NCBI GenBank assembly: GCA_019749805.1
Contig: JAIEPH010000044.1
Span: 1 to 64,000 of the forward strand
Origin: Mycobacteriaceae bacterium
Lineage (GTDB): Bacteria; Actinomycetota; Actinomycetes; Mycobacteriales; Mycobacteriaceae
Reading direction: 5' to 3'
DNA length: 64,000 nt
Shown: one piece after another, positions 49,051-57,773 of the stretch
How the letters are laid out: each line of letters opens with the position of its first letter
How positions within the stretch are numbered: position 1 is the stretch's first letter
The notes under the pieces: generated by a model
What the model was told of the DNA's origin: nothing
Database searches by the model: none
What the model saw: the letters and a program-made list of their open reading frames with translations, nothing else
Position numbers and translations under genes: made by a program

Positions 49051-50964
49051 CTAGGGCGACGGCGTCGCGCTGCTGAACCGCGCGTCCAAGTCGTATACCG
49101 TCGTACCTCCGATATCGATCGGTGTGAAGTTCTGCTTCACCCAGGTCGCGATGTCGTTCGCAGCACCGGATTCCCGCCGGCCTGGCCCCTCGTGACCGCT
49201 GGCGATGAAGTACCGCACCTCGTGGTTGGCGACGTAGTCCTGAAACTGTTCGAGCGTCGGCGAGTTGTCCGAGCCGGTGAATCCACCGATCGCCATGACC
49301 GACGCGCCGGTCTTCAATTCGAGGCTACTGGCCGTCATCGAGCCGATGGTCGCTGCTGCCCAACGATTGCCCGCACCCCCGACCAGGTTCTCGAGCACCG
49401 GGTTGTCAACGGCACCACGGCCTGGACCGCCAGGCCCGTCATCTCCCGGCGGCCCCATCCGTGTGAACTCGCTAGGACCCGCCATGGCCATCGGTCCACT
49501 GCTGTGCGAGCTCGCCACGGTTGCGATTGAATACGCGGCCGGCGCGAGAACTCCGAAAAGCAGTGCGCCGGAGATCAAGACAGGAGCGAGGCGACCGACC
49601 CGGTGCGCCCCGGCCAGCAGGATCGAGGCGAGCATGATCGAGCCGACCAACGCGATCCAGCGCACGGCCGGCAACCACTCCGGCGTGCGGTCCAACAGAA
49701 TGAAGGCCCACACGCCGGTACCCGCCAACATGATTGCCAGCACGATGCGCGGGATGAGAAACGCCCTGCCGCGCCATAATTCTCGTACTGAAATGCCGAC
49801 GAGCGCCGCGATCGCCGGCGCCAGCGCAACGGTGTAGTAGGGGTGAATGATGCCGTCCATGAAGCTGAACACCGCGGCGGTGACGATCAGCCATCCACCC
49901 CACAGCAGCAGTGAGGCACGCACACCCCCGGTACGGGCGGTGCGGCGGGTGAACCAGAGCCCGGCGAGCAGGCCGACCAGTGCCGCGGGCAGCAGCCACG
50001 ACGCCTGGGTGCCCATCGAATGGTCGAACAGTCGGCCGATGCCGGGTGCTCCGCCGAAGAACAGGTGGTGGATACCGCCGGGCGGTCCATTGGGCGCTCC
50101 ACCGGGCGGCCCGTCTGCACCACCGCCCAGCACACGGTCGAGTCCGTTGTAGCCCAGCGTCAACTGCAGCAGGCTGTTGTCTGACGAGCCGCCGATGTAC
50201 GGCCGTGAGCCGGCCGGCCACAGATCGACGAGCACGAGGTACCAGCCGGCCGAGACCACCATCGCGATGCCGGCGATGAGCAGCTTTCCGATGCGCTTCC
50301 ACATGCCGACGGGGGCCGCGACGAGAAACGCCAGCGCCAGGCCTGGCACCACCAGGAACGCCTGCAGCAACTTGGTCAGGAACGCAAAGCCAATGACGCA
50401 GCCGGTCAACATCATCCAGCGATTACTCGCTGCTTCGATGGCCCGCACCATGCAGTAGCCGGCAACCACGAGCAGCAGCACCAGCAGCGCATCGGGATTG
50501 TTGAACCGGAACATCAGGGCCGCGACCGGCGTCAGCGCGAGCACCGTGCCCGCCATCAGGCCCGCCGCCGGTCCGCTGCAGCGTCGGACGGCCGCATACA
50601 GCACGGCGACGGCTCCGACACCCATCAACGCCTGCGGCAGCAGCATGGAGAAGGCGCTGAACCCGAAGATCCTGCCGGACAACGCCATCAGCCACAGTGA
50701 CGCGGGCGGCTTGTCAACCGTGATCGCGTTGCCCGCGTCCAGAGAGCCGAACAGCCAGGCCTTCCAGTCCTGGGTTCCGGCCTGCGCGGCGGCGGCGTAA
50801 TAATCGTTGGCCCAACCCGAGAACCCCAGGCCCCACAGGTAGAGCACTGCGGTCGCCGCTAGAAGGGTGAACAGCGCGGGACGCACCCAGCGCGGTTGGG
50901 CGACATCCCGGGGGGTGTTGTCAGCCGGCGTGGTGTGCGGCTGCGAGTCAGCGGTGATGGTCAT
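49051..50964 (-). CDS. GT39-family (ArnT/YkcB-like) membrane glycosyltransferase
   Basis: A 637-residue polytopic enzyme with about 11-12 membrane segments. Early motifs are YLWGLGFSGWANDYYAAAAQAG and DKPPASLWLMALSG (near residues 45-95). A Gly/Pro-rich loop (GGADGPPGGAPNGPPGG, near 290) and a C-terminal extracytoplasmic domain ending DIATWVKQNFTPIDIGGTTVYDL follow. Such enzymes transfer a sugar from a polyprenyl-phosphate donor to an envelope acceptor. The GT2-GtrA gene 39 bp upstream on the same strand probably makes that donor. Confidence 0.88.
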   Translation of the reverse strand: MTITADSQPHTTPADNTPRDVAQPRWVRPALFTLLAATAVLYLWGLGFSGWANDYYAAAAQAGTQDWKAWLFGSLDAGNAITVDKPPASLWLMALSGRIFGFSAFSMLLPQALMGVGAVAVLYAAVRRCSGPAAGLMAGTVLALTPVAALMFRFNNPDALLVLLLVVAGYCMVRAIEAASNRWMMLTGCVIGFAFLTKLLQAFLVVPGLALAFLVAAPVGMWKRIGKLLIAGIAMVVSAGWYLVLVDLWPAGSRPYIGGSSDNSLLQLTLGYNGLDRVLGGGADGPPGGAPNGPPGGIHHLFFGGAPGIGRLFDHSMGTQASWLLPAALVGLLAGLWFTRRTARTGGVRASLLLWGGWLIVTAAVFSFMDGIIHPYYTVALAPAIAALVGISVRELWRGRAFLIPRIVLAIMLAGTGVWAFILLDRTPEWLPAVRWIALVGSIMLASILLAGAHRVGRLAPVLISGALLFGVLAPAAYSIATVASSHSSGPMAMAGPSEFTRMGPPGDDGPGGPGRGAVDNPVLENLVGGAGNRWAAATIGSMTASSLELKTGASVMAIGGFTGSDNSPTLEQFQDYVANHEVRYFIASGHEGPGRRESGAANDIATWVKQNFTPIDIGGTTVYDLDARFSSATPSP

Positions 50965-51003
50965 TCGATGGATTCCTTTGTCTGAGAGGTCCTGGTGGAA
51001 TAT

Positions 51004-52263
51004 TCAGCTGGTCCGGCGGGGGTGAAACACCCATCCGCGAAGCAGGACGAAGCGCGCCGCGGTGGCGACGAGGTTGGCTATCACCAGGACGACGAGCTCG
51101 ACCAGATGATGCGGGTCGGTGACGACCGTGTGTAGGACGGCAAGCGACCCGCTTGTGATCGCCAGCGCGATCGCGAACACGATGAGACCTTCGACGTGCT
51201 GACGTGCCACGTGAGTCCTGCCGCCGATCCCGAACGTGAAGCGACGGTTCGCCGCGGTGTTTCCGATGGCGGTCAGCAGCAATGCGATCAGGTTGGCCGT
51301 CTGCGCGCCGAGCGACCCCTGCATCAGCATGAACAACGCTGCGTACACCGCCGACGACACCACCCCGATCGTGCCGAATAGCACGACCTGCCGGAACAGC
51401 GAGCCCGGGGCGGCCGAGCGCTGCGACGAACCCAGCTGTGCCGCAATCGCGTTCACCGGTATCGAACCGTTGGCGAAGTTGCGCAGCAGGCGGCCGATGC
51501 CCTTGATATCGGCCGCCGCGGTCGCGACGATGTCCACCCGACTGTCGGGATCGTCGACCCAGTCCACCGGGACCTCGTGGATTCGCAGACCACTGCGTTC
51601 GGCCAGCACCAGCAGTTCGGTGTCGAAGAACCATCCGGTGTCAGCCACGTGCGGCAACAGGCGTTGTGCAACGTCGGCCCGAATCGCCTTGAACCCGCAC
51701 TGCGCATCGGAAAAGCGCGCCGCGAGAGCAGATTTCAGGATCAGGTTGTAGCAGCGGGAAATGACCTCGCGCTGGGCGCCTCGCACCACCCGCGAGCCGC
51801 GGCCCAGCCGGGTGCCGATCGCCAGGTCGGAATGTCCCGAGACCAGTGGCGCCACCAGCGGTGCGAGTGCGGCGAGGTCGGTGGATAGATCCACGTCCAT
51901 GTAGACGAGCACCGGCGCGTCCGACGTAGACCACGCGGCGTGCAAGGCACGGCCACGACCCTTCTCCAGCAGCCGCACCACCCGGACGTCGCTCAGTTCG
52001 GAAACCAGTTGCGCGGCGATCCGTGCGGTGTCGTCGGTGCTCGCGTTGTCGGCGATGGTGATGCGCGCCGAAAACGGAACGTGCTCCCGGAGGTGACGGT
52101 GCAGACGGTGCACCGAGTCGGCCAGAGCGGCCTGCTCGTTGTACACCGGCACCACCACGTCGAGCACGGGCACACCCGCCTCGCGCGCTATCTCGGTGGC
52201 GTTCGGCCGGGATTCGAATCGGGTCCGAGCAGAAGTGCCACGTTCAAGGGCGGTATCGGTCAT
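51004..52263 (-). CDS. GT2 polyprenyl-phosphate glycosyltransferase fused to GtrA-like domain
   Basis: About 419 residues. The N-terminal half is a DPM1-type GT2 domain (VLDVVVPVYNEQAALADSV, VYMDVDLSTDLAAL with the DxD-like site, and QCGFKAIRADVAQRLLP). The C-terminal about 130 residues have four membrane helices of the GtrA/flippase-like kind (LFRQVVLFGTIGVVSSAVYAALFML and NTAANRRFTFG). It would make, and perhaps flip, a polyprenyl-phosphate sugar for the downstream GT39 enzyme. ATG 52263 is chosen; upstream Mets in the 465-codon track ORF lack an RBS. Confidence 0.88.
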   Translation of the reverse strand: MTDTALERGTSARTRFESRPNATEIAREAGVPVLDVVVPVYNEQAALADSVHRLHRHLREHVPFSARITIADNASTDDTARIAAQLVSELSDVRVVRLLEKGRGRALHAAWSTSDAPVLVYMDVDLSTDLAALAPLVAPLVSGHSDLAIGTRLGRGSRVVRGAQREVISRCYNLILKSALAARFSDAQCGFKAIRADVAQRLLPHVADTGWFFDTELLVLAERSGLRIHEVPVDWVDDPDSRVDIVATAAADIKGIGRLLRNFANGSIPVNAIAAQLGSSQRSAAPGSLFRQVVLFGTIGVVSSAVYAALFMLMQGSLGAQTANLIALLLTAIGNTAANRRFTFGIGGRTHVARQHVEGLIVFAIALAITSGSLAVLHTVVTDPHHLVELVVLVIANLVATAARFVLLRGWVFHPRRTS

Positions 52264-52319
52264 GGAACCCATCGTCGAGGTGCAGATTGTGCTGGCCGTT
52301 GGGCCAAGCTGTATGCCAG

Positions 52320-52630
52320 TTATGTGTTCGGCGGAGGCGCGCTGAGGTCGTAGACGACCGCACGGTCGACGACGAGCGGGGTGCGATGCGTCTCCACCCA
52401 CTGAGCGATGTCGGCGCCGCGCGGCTGCCGCCGCTCGACGACCCGAACAGCATCGCCGTCCAGTTGTGCGCGCCGGCCTGCACCGCCGCGGTCTAGAAGA
52501 CGTTCGCCCACCCGCTGTCGCCCAGTCTCCACAGGTAGAGCACCGCCGTCCACGCCACCAGAAGAGGTAGTCCCAGCCCCGAGACCAGGCCAGCGAGCCT
52601 GTTGTCGGGGCGATTCGGGGTCGTCGTCAC
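52320..52630 (-). pseudogene. remnant of a second GT39 glycosyltransferase gene
   Basis: Reading from GTG 52630, the first part (LLVAWTAVLYLWRLGDSGWANVF) matches the N terminus of the intact GT39 gene, then meets TAG where the relative has Tyr. The same frame resumes TAAVQAGAHNWTAMLFGS. A deletion joins it, out of frame, to GADIAQWVETHRTPLVVDRAVVYDL, which matches the extreme C terminus of GT39. About 500 internal codons are missing. It lies between the GT2-GtrA and sensor-kinase genes, so an ancestral GT39-GT2-GT39 layout is likely. Confidence 0.8.
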
Positions 52631-52653
52631 TGAGACGATCCTGTCCGGCCCGG

Positions 52654-54237
52654 CTACGCCCCGGATTGGCTCGCGCCGTGGCTTGACTCTGAATTGCCGG
52701 GCAAGGTCACCGTGAACACCGTCGCGCCGGGCCCGCTGCGCACATCGATGGTGCCCCGATGCGCCTTGACCACGGCCGCGACGATCGCCAGCCCCAGCCC
52801 GGTGCTTCCGCCGCGCCGCGACCGCGAGGTGTCGCCGCGGGCGAATCGCTCGAAGATCTCGGGCTGCAGCCACTCGGGTATTCCCGGTCCGTCGTCGGCC
52901 ACCGTCAGGACGACTTCGCCGGCCTCTGATCGGGTCAGCGACGTCGTGATCGACGTGCCCGGCGGGGTGTGGGTGCGCGCGTTGGCGAGCAGATTGGCCA
53001 GGACCTGGTGCAGTCGCGCTTCGTCACCGGTGACGACGACCGGTTCGTCGGGCAGGTCCAGTGACCATTCATGGCCGGGACCGGCGATGTGGGCATCGCT
53101 GACGGTGTCGACGATCAACCGCGAAAGATCCACCGACTCCTGCTGCAGCGGTCGCCCGGTGTCCAGGCGGGCAAGCAAGAGCATGTCCTCGACGAGCCGC
53201 GTCATGCGCTCGGTCTCGGACTCGACCCGGTTCATCGCGTGCGCGACGTCGTCGGGTACTTCACCGCGCTTGCGTTGCGCCAGTTCGGTATATCCGCGGA
53301 TCGCCGCGAGCGGCGTGCGCAGTTCGTGACTCGCGTCGGCGACGAACTGACGCACCCGGGTCTCGCTGGCATGCCGGGCGGACAACGCGCCCGCAATGCG
53401 GTCGAGCATCCGGTTCAGCGACGAGCCGAGCTGCCCGATCTCGGTGTGCGCCGCCGCCGGGTCGACCTTGACGATCGGGGTCGGCAGGCGGACCTCGCCG
53501 CGGTCGAGTTCCAGGTCGGCGACCTGACGGGCTGCGGCGGAAACCGTTGACAACGGGGCGAGTTGGCGACGAATGATGAGAAAACCCGCCGTCGTCCCGC
53601 CGAACAGCGCAACGACGCCCACCACACTGAAGATGATCCCCACGGTGAACAGGGTGTCATCCACTTCCGACGTCGGCAGGCCGGTGACGATCGTCTGGCC
53701 GGGCGGGTGCGCGCGCATCGCGATCACGCGGTAACGGCCGAGGCCGTCTAGTTCGACGGTATGCGGCACCTCGTGAGGTTCGATGTGCGCCAGTTGTTCT
53801 GCCGCGGCGGGGCTGATCCGGTCGCGGGTGCCGTCGGCGGTGATGACGCCGGCGTCCAACGGAGTGCCGCGCGAGACCACCGCGCCGACCGTGCGCGCGG
53901 CCTGCCCCGGCGCGTTGAGGAAGGACGGTCCCGGTCCCATGTCGTCACGGATCACCATCCGTCGCGGAAAGCCGGGGGGCGCCGGGAACCTGGGCGGCGG
54001 CGGGGGCGGACCGAACTCGAACAGGCCCGCGGAGCGTCTGGCGGTCTCCGCCAGCCGATCATCGAGCTGGTTGGTCAGAAAGTGTTGCAGCGCAATCATT
54101 GTGCCGACACCGATCCCGGCACACACCAACGCCAACAATAGGATCTGGGACACGAGCAGCCGCGTGCGAAGCGACCAGGTGCGCGGTGAAAGCAGCCGGC
54201 TCCTGCTCGGTGGCTCAGCGTGCGGGTTTGAGGACAT
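52654..54237 (-). CDS. trcS: sensor histidine kinase, TrcS-like
   Basis: About 527 residues. The layout is a membrane helix (LLVSQILLLALVCAGIGVG, near residues 30-50), an extracytoplasmic sensor region with a Pro-rich stretch (FGPPPPPPRFPAPPGFP), and a second helix (VGIIFSVVGVVALFGG). A HAMP linker follows, then the H-box ADASHELRTPLAAIRGY and an ATPase domain with N-box LANLLANARTH, DDGPGIP and GLGLAIV. It would phosphorylate the overlapping response regulator. ATG 54237 is chosen over a GTG three codons earlier. The TrcS name is by overall likeness and order. Confidence 0.85.
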   Translation of the reverse strand: MSSNPHAEPPSRSRLLSPRTWSLRTRLLVSQILLLALVCAGIGVGTMIALQHFLTNQLDDRLAETARRSAGLFEFGPPPPPPRFPAPPGFPRRMVIRDDMGPGPSFLNAPGQAARTVGAVVSRGTPLDAGVITADGTRDRISPAAAEQLAHIEPHEVPHTVELDGLGRYRVIAMRAHPPGQTIVTGLPTSEVDDTLFTVGIIFSVVGVVALFGGTTAGFLIIRRQLAPLSTVSAAARQVADLELDRGEVRLPTPIVKVDPAAAHTEIGQLGSSLNRMLDRIAGALSARHASETRVRQFVADASHELRTPLAAIRGYTELAQRKRGEVPDDVAHAMNRVESETERMTRLVEDMLLLARLDTGRPLQQESVDLSRLIVDTVSDAHIAGPGHEWSLDLPDEPVVVTGDEARLHQVLANLLANARTHTPPGTSITTSLTRSEAGEVVLTVADDGPGIPEWLQPEIFERFARGDTSRSRRGGSTGLGLAIVAAVVKAHRGTIDVRSGPGATVFTVTLPGNSESSHGASQSGA

Positions 54238-54973
54238 AACCGGCACCGCGCAGCGTATGGATCATCGGTTCGCGCCCGCTGTCGATTTTCTTGCGCAGAT
54301 ACGAGACATACAGCTCGACGATGTTCGACCTTCCGCCGAAGTCGTAGCTCCAGACACGGTCCAGGATCTGCGCCTTGCTCAGTACGCGTTTGGAATTGCG
54401 CATCATGAACCGCAACAGCTCGAACTCGGTGGCGGTCAACGTGATCAATTCACCGGCACGAGTCACCTCGTGACTGTCCTCATCGAGCACCAGATCACCG
54501 ACGACGACCTTCGCACCGCCCGCCTCGCTCGTGACCCCCGTGCGCCGCAGCAGCGCGCGCAGTCGCAGCACCACCTCTTCGAGACTGAACGGCTTCGTCA
54601 CGTAGTCATCGCCTCCCGCGGTCAGCCCGGCAATTCGATCCTCGACCGAATCCTTCGCCGTCAGCAGCAACAACGGCAGCCCCGGAATCTGCTCGCGCAG
54701 CTGGTGCAGGACATCAAGCCCGCTCATGTCGGGCAGCATGACGTCGAGCACGACCACGTCGGGCGGGGTCTGGCGGGCCAGCGCAATGGCGGTTGCCCCG
54801 TCGCCCGCCGTCGCGATTTCCCAGCCCTCATACCTCAGCGCCATCGACACCAACTCGGCGAGAACCGGTTCGTCGTCGACGACCAGGACATGGATGGGTC
54901 TACCGTCGGCCCGGCGCATAACGACGCGCGCGGGCTCCTGGTCGTTGACCGCCGAACCGCTGGAACTCGCCAC
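54215..54973 (-). CDS. trcR: OmpR-family response regulator, TrcR-like
   Basis: A 252-residue regulator. The receiver domain has HVLVVDDEPVLAELV (acidic pocket), VVVLDVMLPDMSG (phospho-Asp near residue 77) and LTAKDS...DDYVTKPFSLEEVV. The C-terminal winged helix has TLTATEFELLRFMMRNSKRVLSKAQILDRVW and ends VSYLRKKIDSGREPMIHTLRGAGYVLKPAR. Its 3' end overlaps the kinase start by 23 bp. Target genes may include the adjacent glycosyltransferases, which lie on the same strand downstream; this is inference from position. Confidence 0.87.
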   Translation of the reverse strand: MASSSGSAVNDQEPARVVMRRADGRPIHVLVVDDEPVLAELVSMALRYEGWEIATAGDGATAIALARQTPPDVVVLDVMLPDMSGLDVLHQLREQIPGLPLLLLTAKDSVEDRIAGLTAGGDDYVTKPFSLEEVVLRLRALLRRTGVTSEAGGAKVVVGDLVLDEDSHEVTRAGELITLTATEFELLRFMMRNSKRVLSKAQILDRVWSYDFGGRSNIVELYVSYLRKKIDSGREPMIHTLRGAGYVLKPAR

Positions 54974-55030
54974 GCCTCCATTATCGGCAGGAGTCGTGGG
55001 CTATCCCTGTGCATTGTCTATGCGCCCGCT

Positions 55031-55105
55031 GTGAATGTTGGTGTCTACGTACAGATGGGTCCCGGCGGTCCTGCCGGACCACCGGGACCTGCTCCGCAGA
55101 ACTAG
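55031..55105 (+). other. short collagen-like open frame
   Basis: GTG at 55031 opens a 24-residue frame ending MGPGGPAGPPGPAPQN and TAG at 55105. The Gly-Pro-Pro pattern is unlike background, but the frame lacks an RBS and is very short. It may be the tail of a lost Pro/Gly-rich secreted protein. It lies between the TrcR-like gene and the small exported protein gene. Confidence 0.25.
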
Positions 55106-55109
55106 TGGC

Positions 55110-55349
55110 TTACGCCGTCGGTGCCGGCTCGGCCGTGACTTCGGGGACCGCCACCGATGTCTCGGGTTCTGGCGGCGCCGTCGTGGACGTCGTCGTCTCC
55201 CCGAGCGTGATCTCCGGACTCGGAACCTCGGTCTCGTCCTGGGCCGAGCTCACACCGGCCGCCACGCCCATGGCCCCCATCGCCAGCAAGGCACTCGTTC
55301 CCAGTGTTGCCGCGCCCAGTTTCAGCTGTTTCGATTTCACCTTGACCAC
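55110..55349 (-). CDS. small exported protein with Thr/Pro-rich tail
   Basis: A 79-residue protein: a Lys-rich start (MVKVKSKQLKLG), a hydrophobic signal or anchor segment (AATLGTSALLAMGAMGVAAG) and a likely cleavage region at SSAQ. An acidic Thr/Pro/Glu-rich tail ends EVTAEPAPTA. A second GTG three codons in has GGAG 8 bp upstream and is an alternative start. No family is recognised. It forms a pair with the next gene of similar build on the same strand. Confidence 0.65.
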   Translation of the reverse strand: MVKVKSKQLKLGAATLGTSALLAMGAMGVAAGVSSAQDETEVPSPEITLGETTTSTTAPPEPETSVAVPEVTAEPAPTA

Positions 55350-55461
55350 TCCATTCGGCCTTCGGGAGCCACCTCGTCGCGGCTCGTCGAACAGTGCGCT
55401 GAAGGGTCGTCCTTGACCCTTGCGACTGTTGGGTAACCGGTGTGGAGAGGGGTGAAACGAC

Positions 55462-55728
55462 CTACTTGGCGGCCTCCTCCTCGGACGGCAGCGGTGCGGG
55501 GCCCTTCATGACCGGCTTGGCCACCGCGACGGCGGGCGCGTTGGACGGTGTGGTCTGCGTACTTGTCGAGCCGACGGCCATCGACGACGATTTCGCCACG
55601 GGGTCCCCCGTGTGCTCCTGAGCGACAATCAGGCCGATCGCGGCCATCGCGACGACCGCGCTGCCACCGACCATGGCCGCACACAGCCTCAGATCGCCGC
55701 GGGATTTGCTCTTGTGCTGATCATCCAT
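55462..55728 (-). CDS. small membrane-anchored or exported protein
   Basis: An 88-residue protein starting at ATG 55728 (MDDQHKSKSRGDLRLCAAMV), with one hydrophobic segment (GGSAVVAMAAIGLIVAQ) and a Ser/Thr/Ala/Pro-rich tail ending PLPSEEEAAK. The same layout as its neighbour (charged start, Ala/Gly/Met helix, disordered tail) suggests an old duplication. AGGGGC about 9 bp upstream supports the start; the 274-codon track ORF is not supported. The function is unknown. Confidence 0.65.
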   Translation of the reverse strand: MDDQHKSKSRGDLRLCAAMVGGSAVVAMAAIGLIVAQEHTGDPVAKSSSMAVGSTSTQTTPSNAPAVAVAKPVMKGPAPLPSEEEAAK

Positions 55729-55914
55729 TTCGAAATTGCCCCTCTGGTGTTGTCGGTCGCCCCTTCCTCGCGGCCACCGTCGAATAACTGCAGGTGACCA
55801 CCAGTGAACGCGCCGAGTCTGGAGACCCGCTGACCGCCACGTGTGAGTTGTCCAAAGGTCGGCCACCCGAATCTCATAACCTGTGCGCATGCAGCGCACA
55901 TGCGGACCGGACGG

Positions 55915-56892
55915 ATGACGCGCTTTCTCGCGCGCCGGCTGCTCAACTACCTCGTGCTGCTGGCGCTGGCGTCGTTCGTGGCCTACGTTCTGGCCGCCTG
56001 GCAGTTCGACCCGCTCGAGAACCTCCTGAGTCGCAACCCGCGCCCGCCTGAAGCGGTCATCGAAGCCAAGCGGGTCGAGCTGAATCTCGACAGGCCGCTG
56101 CTGGTTCAATTCGGCCTGTGGGCCTCCGGCGTTCTCCACGGAGATTTCGGCACCACCATCGCCGGCCAGCCTGTGACCGACGAGTTGTGGCGCCGTGTCG
56201 GTGTCAGTCTTCGACTGCTGGTCCTCGGTTCGGTGATAGGCACCGTCGCCGGCGTGGTCATCGGCGCGTGGGGCGCGATCCGTCAATACCGCGTGAGCGA
56301 CCGCGTCATCACCGCGCTGTCATTGTTGGTGATCAGCACTCCGTCGTTCGTGATGGCCACTCTGCTGATCCTGTCGGCGTTGGGCATCAACTCGGCGGTG
56401 GGCGTTCAACTTTTCGAGTTCACCGGCGAGACATCGCCGGACGCGGTCGGTGGTGCATGGAACCGATTCGTCGATCGTCTCCAGCATCTCGTGCTGCCGA
56501 CGCTCACCCTTGCGCTGGGAGGGATGGCCGGCTACAGCCGCTACCAACGCAACGCGATGCTCGACGTGCTCGGCCAGGACTTCATCCGCACCGCGCGGGC
56601 GAAGGGATTGACCCGTCGCAGAGCGCTTTTCAAGCACGGGCTGCGCACGGCGCTGATCCCGATGGCGACGATGTTCGCCTACAGTTTCGCGGGACTGTTC
56701 ACCGGCGCGGTATTCGTCGAGAAGATCTTCGGATGGCACGGCATGGGTGAATGGTTCATCCAAGGCCTCAACACACAGGACATCAACATCATCTCCGCCA
56801 TCGTCGTGTTCGCGGGCGTCACGGTCCTGTTGGCCGGGTTGCTGTCGGACATCATCTATGCCGCACTCGATCCGAGGGTGCGCGTGACATGA
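55915..56892 (+). CDS. oppB: oligopeptide ABC transporter permease
   Basis: A 325-residue inner-membrane permease of the DppB/OppB type: the N-terminal helix MTRFLARRLLNYLVLLALASFVAYVL, a periplasmic loop with the family stretch LNLDRPLLVQFGLWASGVLHGDFG, and the coupling EAA-like loop QDFIRTARAKGLTRRRALFKHGLRTALIP (near residue 235). ATG 55915 is chosen from several in-frame Mets. Its stop overlaps the oppC start (ATGA). The gene order B-C-D-A matches Rv1283c-Rv1280c by memory. Confidence 0.92.
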   Translation: MTRFLARRLLNYLVLLALASFVAYVLAAWQFDPLENLLSRNPRPPEAVIEAKRVELNLDRPLLVQFGLWASGVLHGDFGTTIAGQPVTDELWRRVGVSLRLLVLGSVIGTVAGVVIGAWGAIRQYRVSDRVITALSLLVISTPSFVMATLLILSALGINSAVGVQLFEFTGETSPDAVGGAWNRFVDRLQHLVLPTLTLALGGMAGYSRYQRNAMLDVLGQDFIRTARAKGLTRRRALFKHGLRTALIPMATMFAYSFAGLFTGAVFVEKIFGWHGMGEWFIQGLNTQDINIISAIVVFAGVTVLLAGLLSDIIYAALDPRVRVT

Positions 56893-57773
56893 CCGATGTC
56901 ACGTCCTTCGCGTCGAGGCGCACTCTGGTCCTGCGGCGGTTCGTGCGCAACAAGCCCGCCGTCGTGTCGATCGCGATACTCGTCCTTCTGTTCGTCGGCT
57001 GCTACGCACTACCGCCGCTACTGCCCTACAGCTACAGCGATCTGGATTACTTCGCGCTGCAGCAGCCGCCGAGCACCGATCACTGGTTCGGCACCAACGC
57101 ACTCGGCCAGGACCTGTTGGCCCAAACTTTGCGTGGCATGCAGAAGTCGATGCTCATCGGTGTCTGTGTCGCGTTCATCTCCACCGTCATCGCGGCCACG
57201 GTCGGGACGATCGCCGGCTACTTCGGCGGCTGGCGCGATCGCACCCTGATGTGGATCGTCGACCTCATGTTGGTGATACCCAGCTTCCTGCTCGTCACCA
57301 TCGTCGTGCAGCGCACCAAGGGCGATATCCTCTGGATGATCGTTCTGCTGTCCGTCTTCAGCTGGATGATCAGTTCGCGCATCGTGCGGGGAATGACGAT
57401 GAGCCTGCGTGAACGCGAATTCGTCGTGGCCGCACGCTATATGGGCGTGAGCAACACGCGAATAATACTGCGTCACATCATTCCGAACGTCGCCTCCATC
57501 ATCATCATCGACACCGCACTGAACGTCGGGATCGCGGTCCTCGCCGAGACAGCGCTGAGCTACCTGGGTTTCGGTGTGCAGCCACCCGACGTGTCGCTGG
57601 GAACCCTCATCGCCAGCGGCACCCCGTCGGCGACGACCTTCCCGTGGCTGTTCCTGTTCCCCGCAGGTGCGCTCGTGTTGATCATCTTCTGCGCCAACCT
57701 CATCGGCGACGGCCTGCGCGACGCGCTCGACCCCGGTAGTAAAGCTCTGCGGCGGCGGAGGGCACGCAAGTGA
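56889..57773 (+). CDS. oppC: oligopeptide ABC transporter permease
   Basis: A 294-residue permease of the DppC/OppC type, with N-terminal helix [21 protein letters not shown], the motif [23 protein letters not shown] (near residue 65) and the coupling loop [27 protein letters not shown] (near 180). ATG 56889 overlaps the oppB stop by 4 bp. The track ORF begins 46 codons earlier inside oppB. The stop overlaps the oppD start (GTGA). Confidence 0.93.
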   Translation: MTDVTSFASRRTLVLRRFVRNKPAVVSIAILVLLFVGCYALPPLLPYSYSDLDYFALQQPPSTDHWFGTNALGQDLLAQTLRGMQKSMLIGVCVAFISTVIAATVGTIAGYFGGWRDRTLMWIVDLMLVIPSFLLVTIVVQRTKGDILWMIVLLSVFSWMISSRIVRGMTMSLREREFVVAARYMGVSNTRIILRHIIPNVASIIIIDTALNVGIAVLAETALSYLGFGVQPPDVSLGTLIASGTPSATTFPWLFLFPAGALVLIIFCANLIGDGLRDALDPGSKALRRRRARK

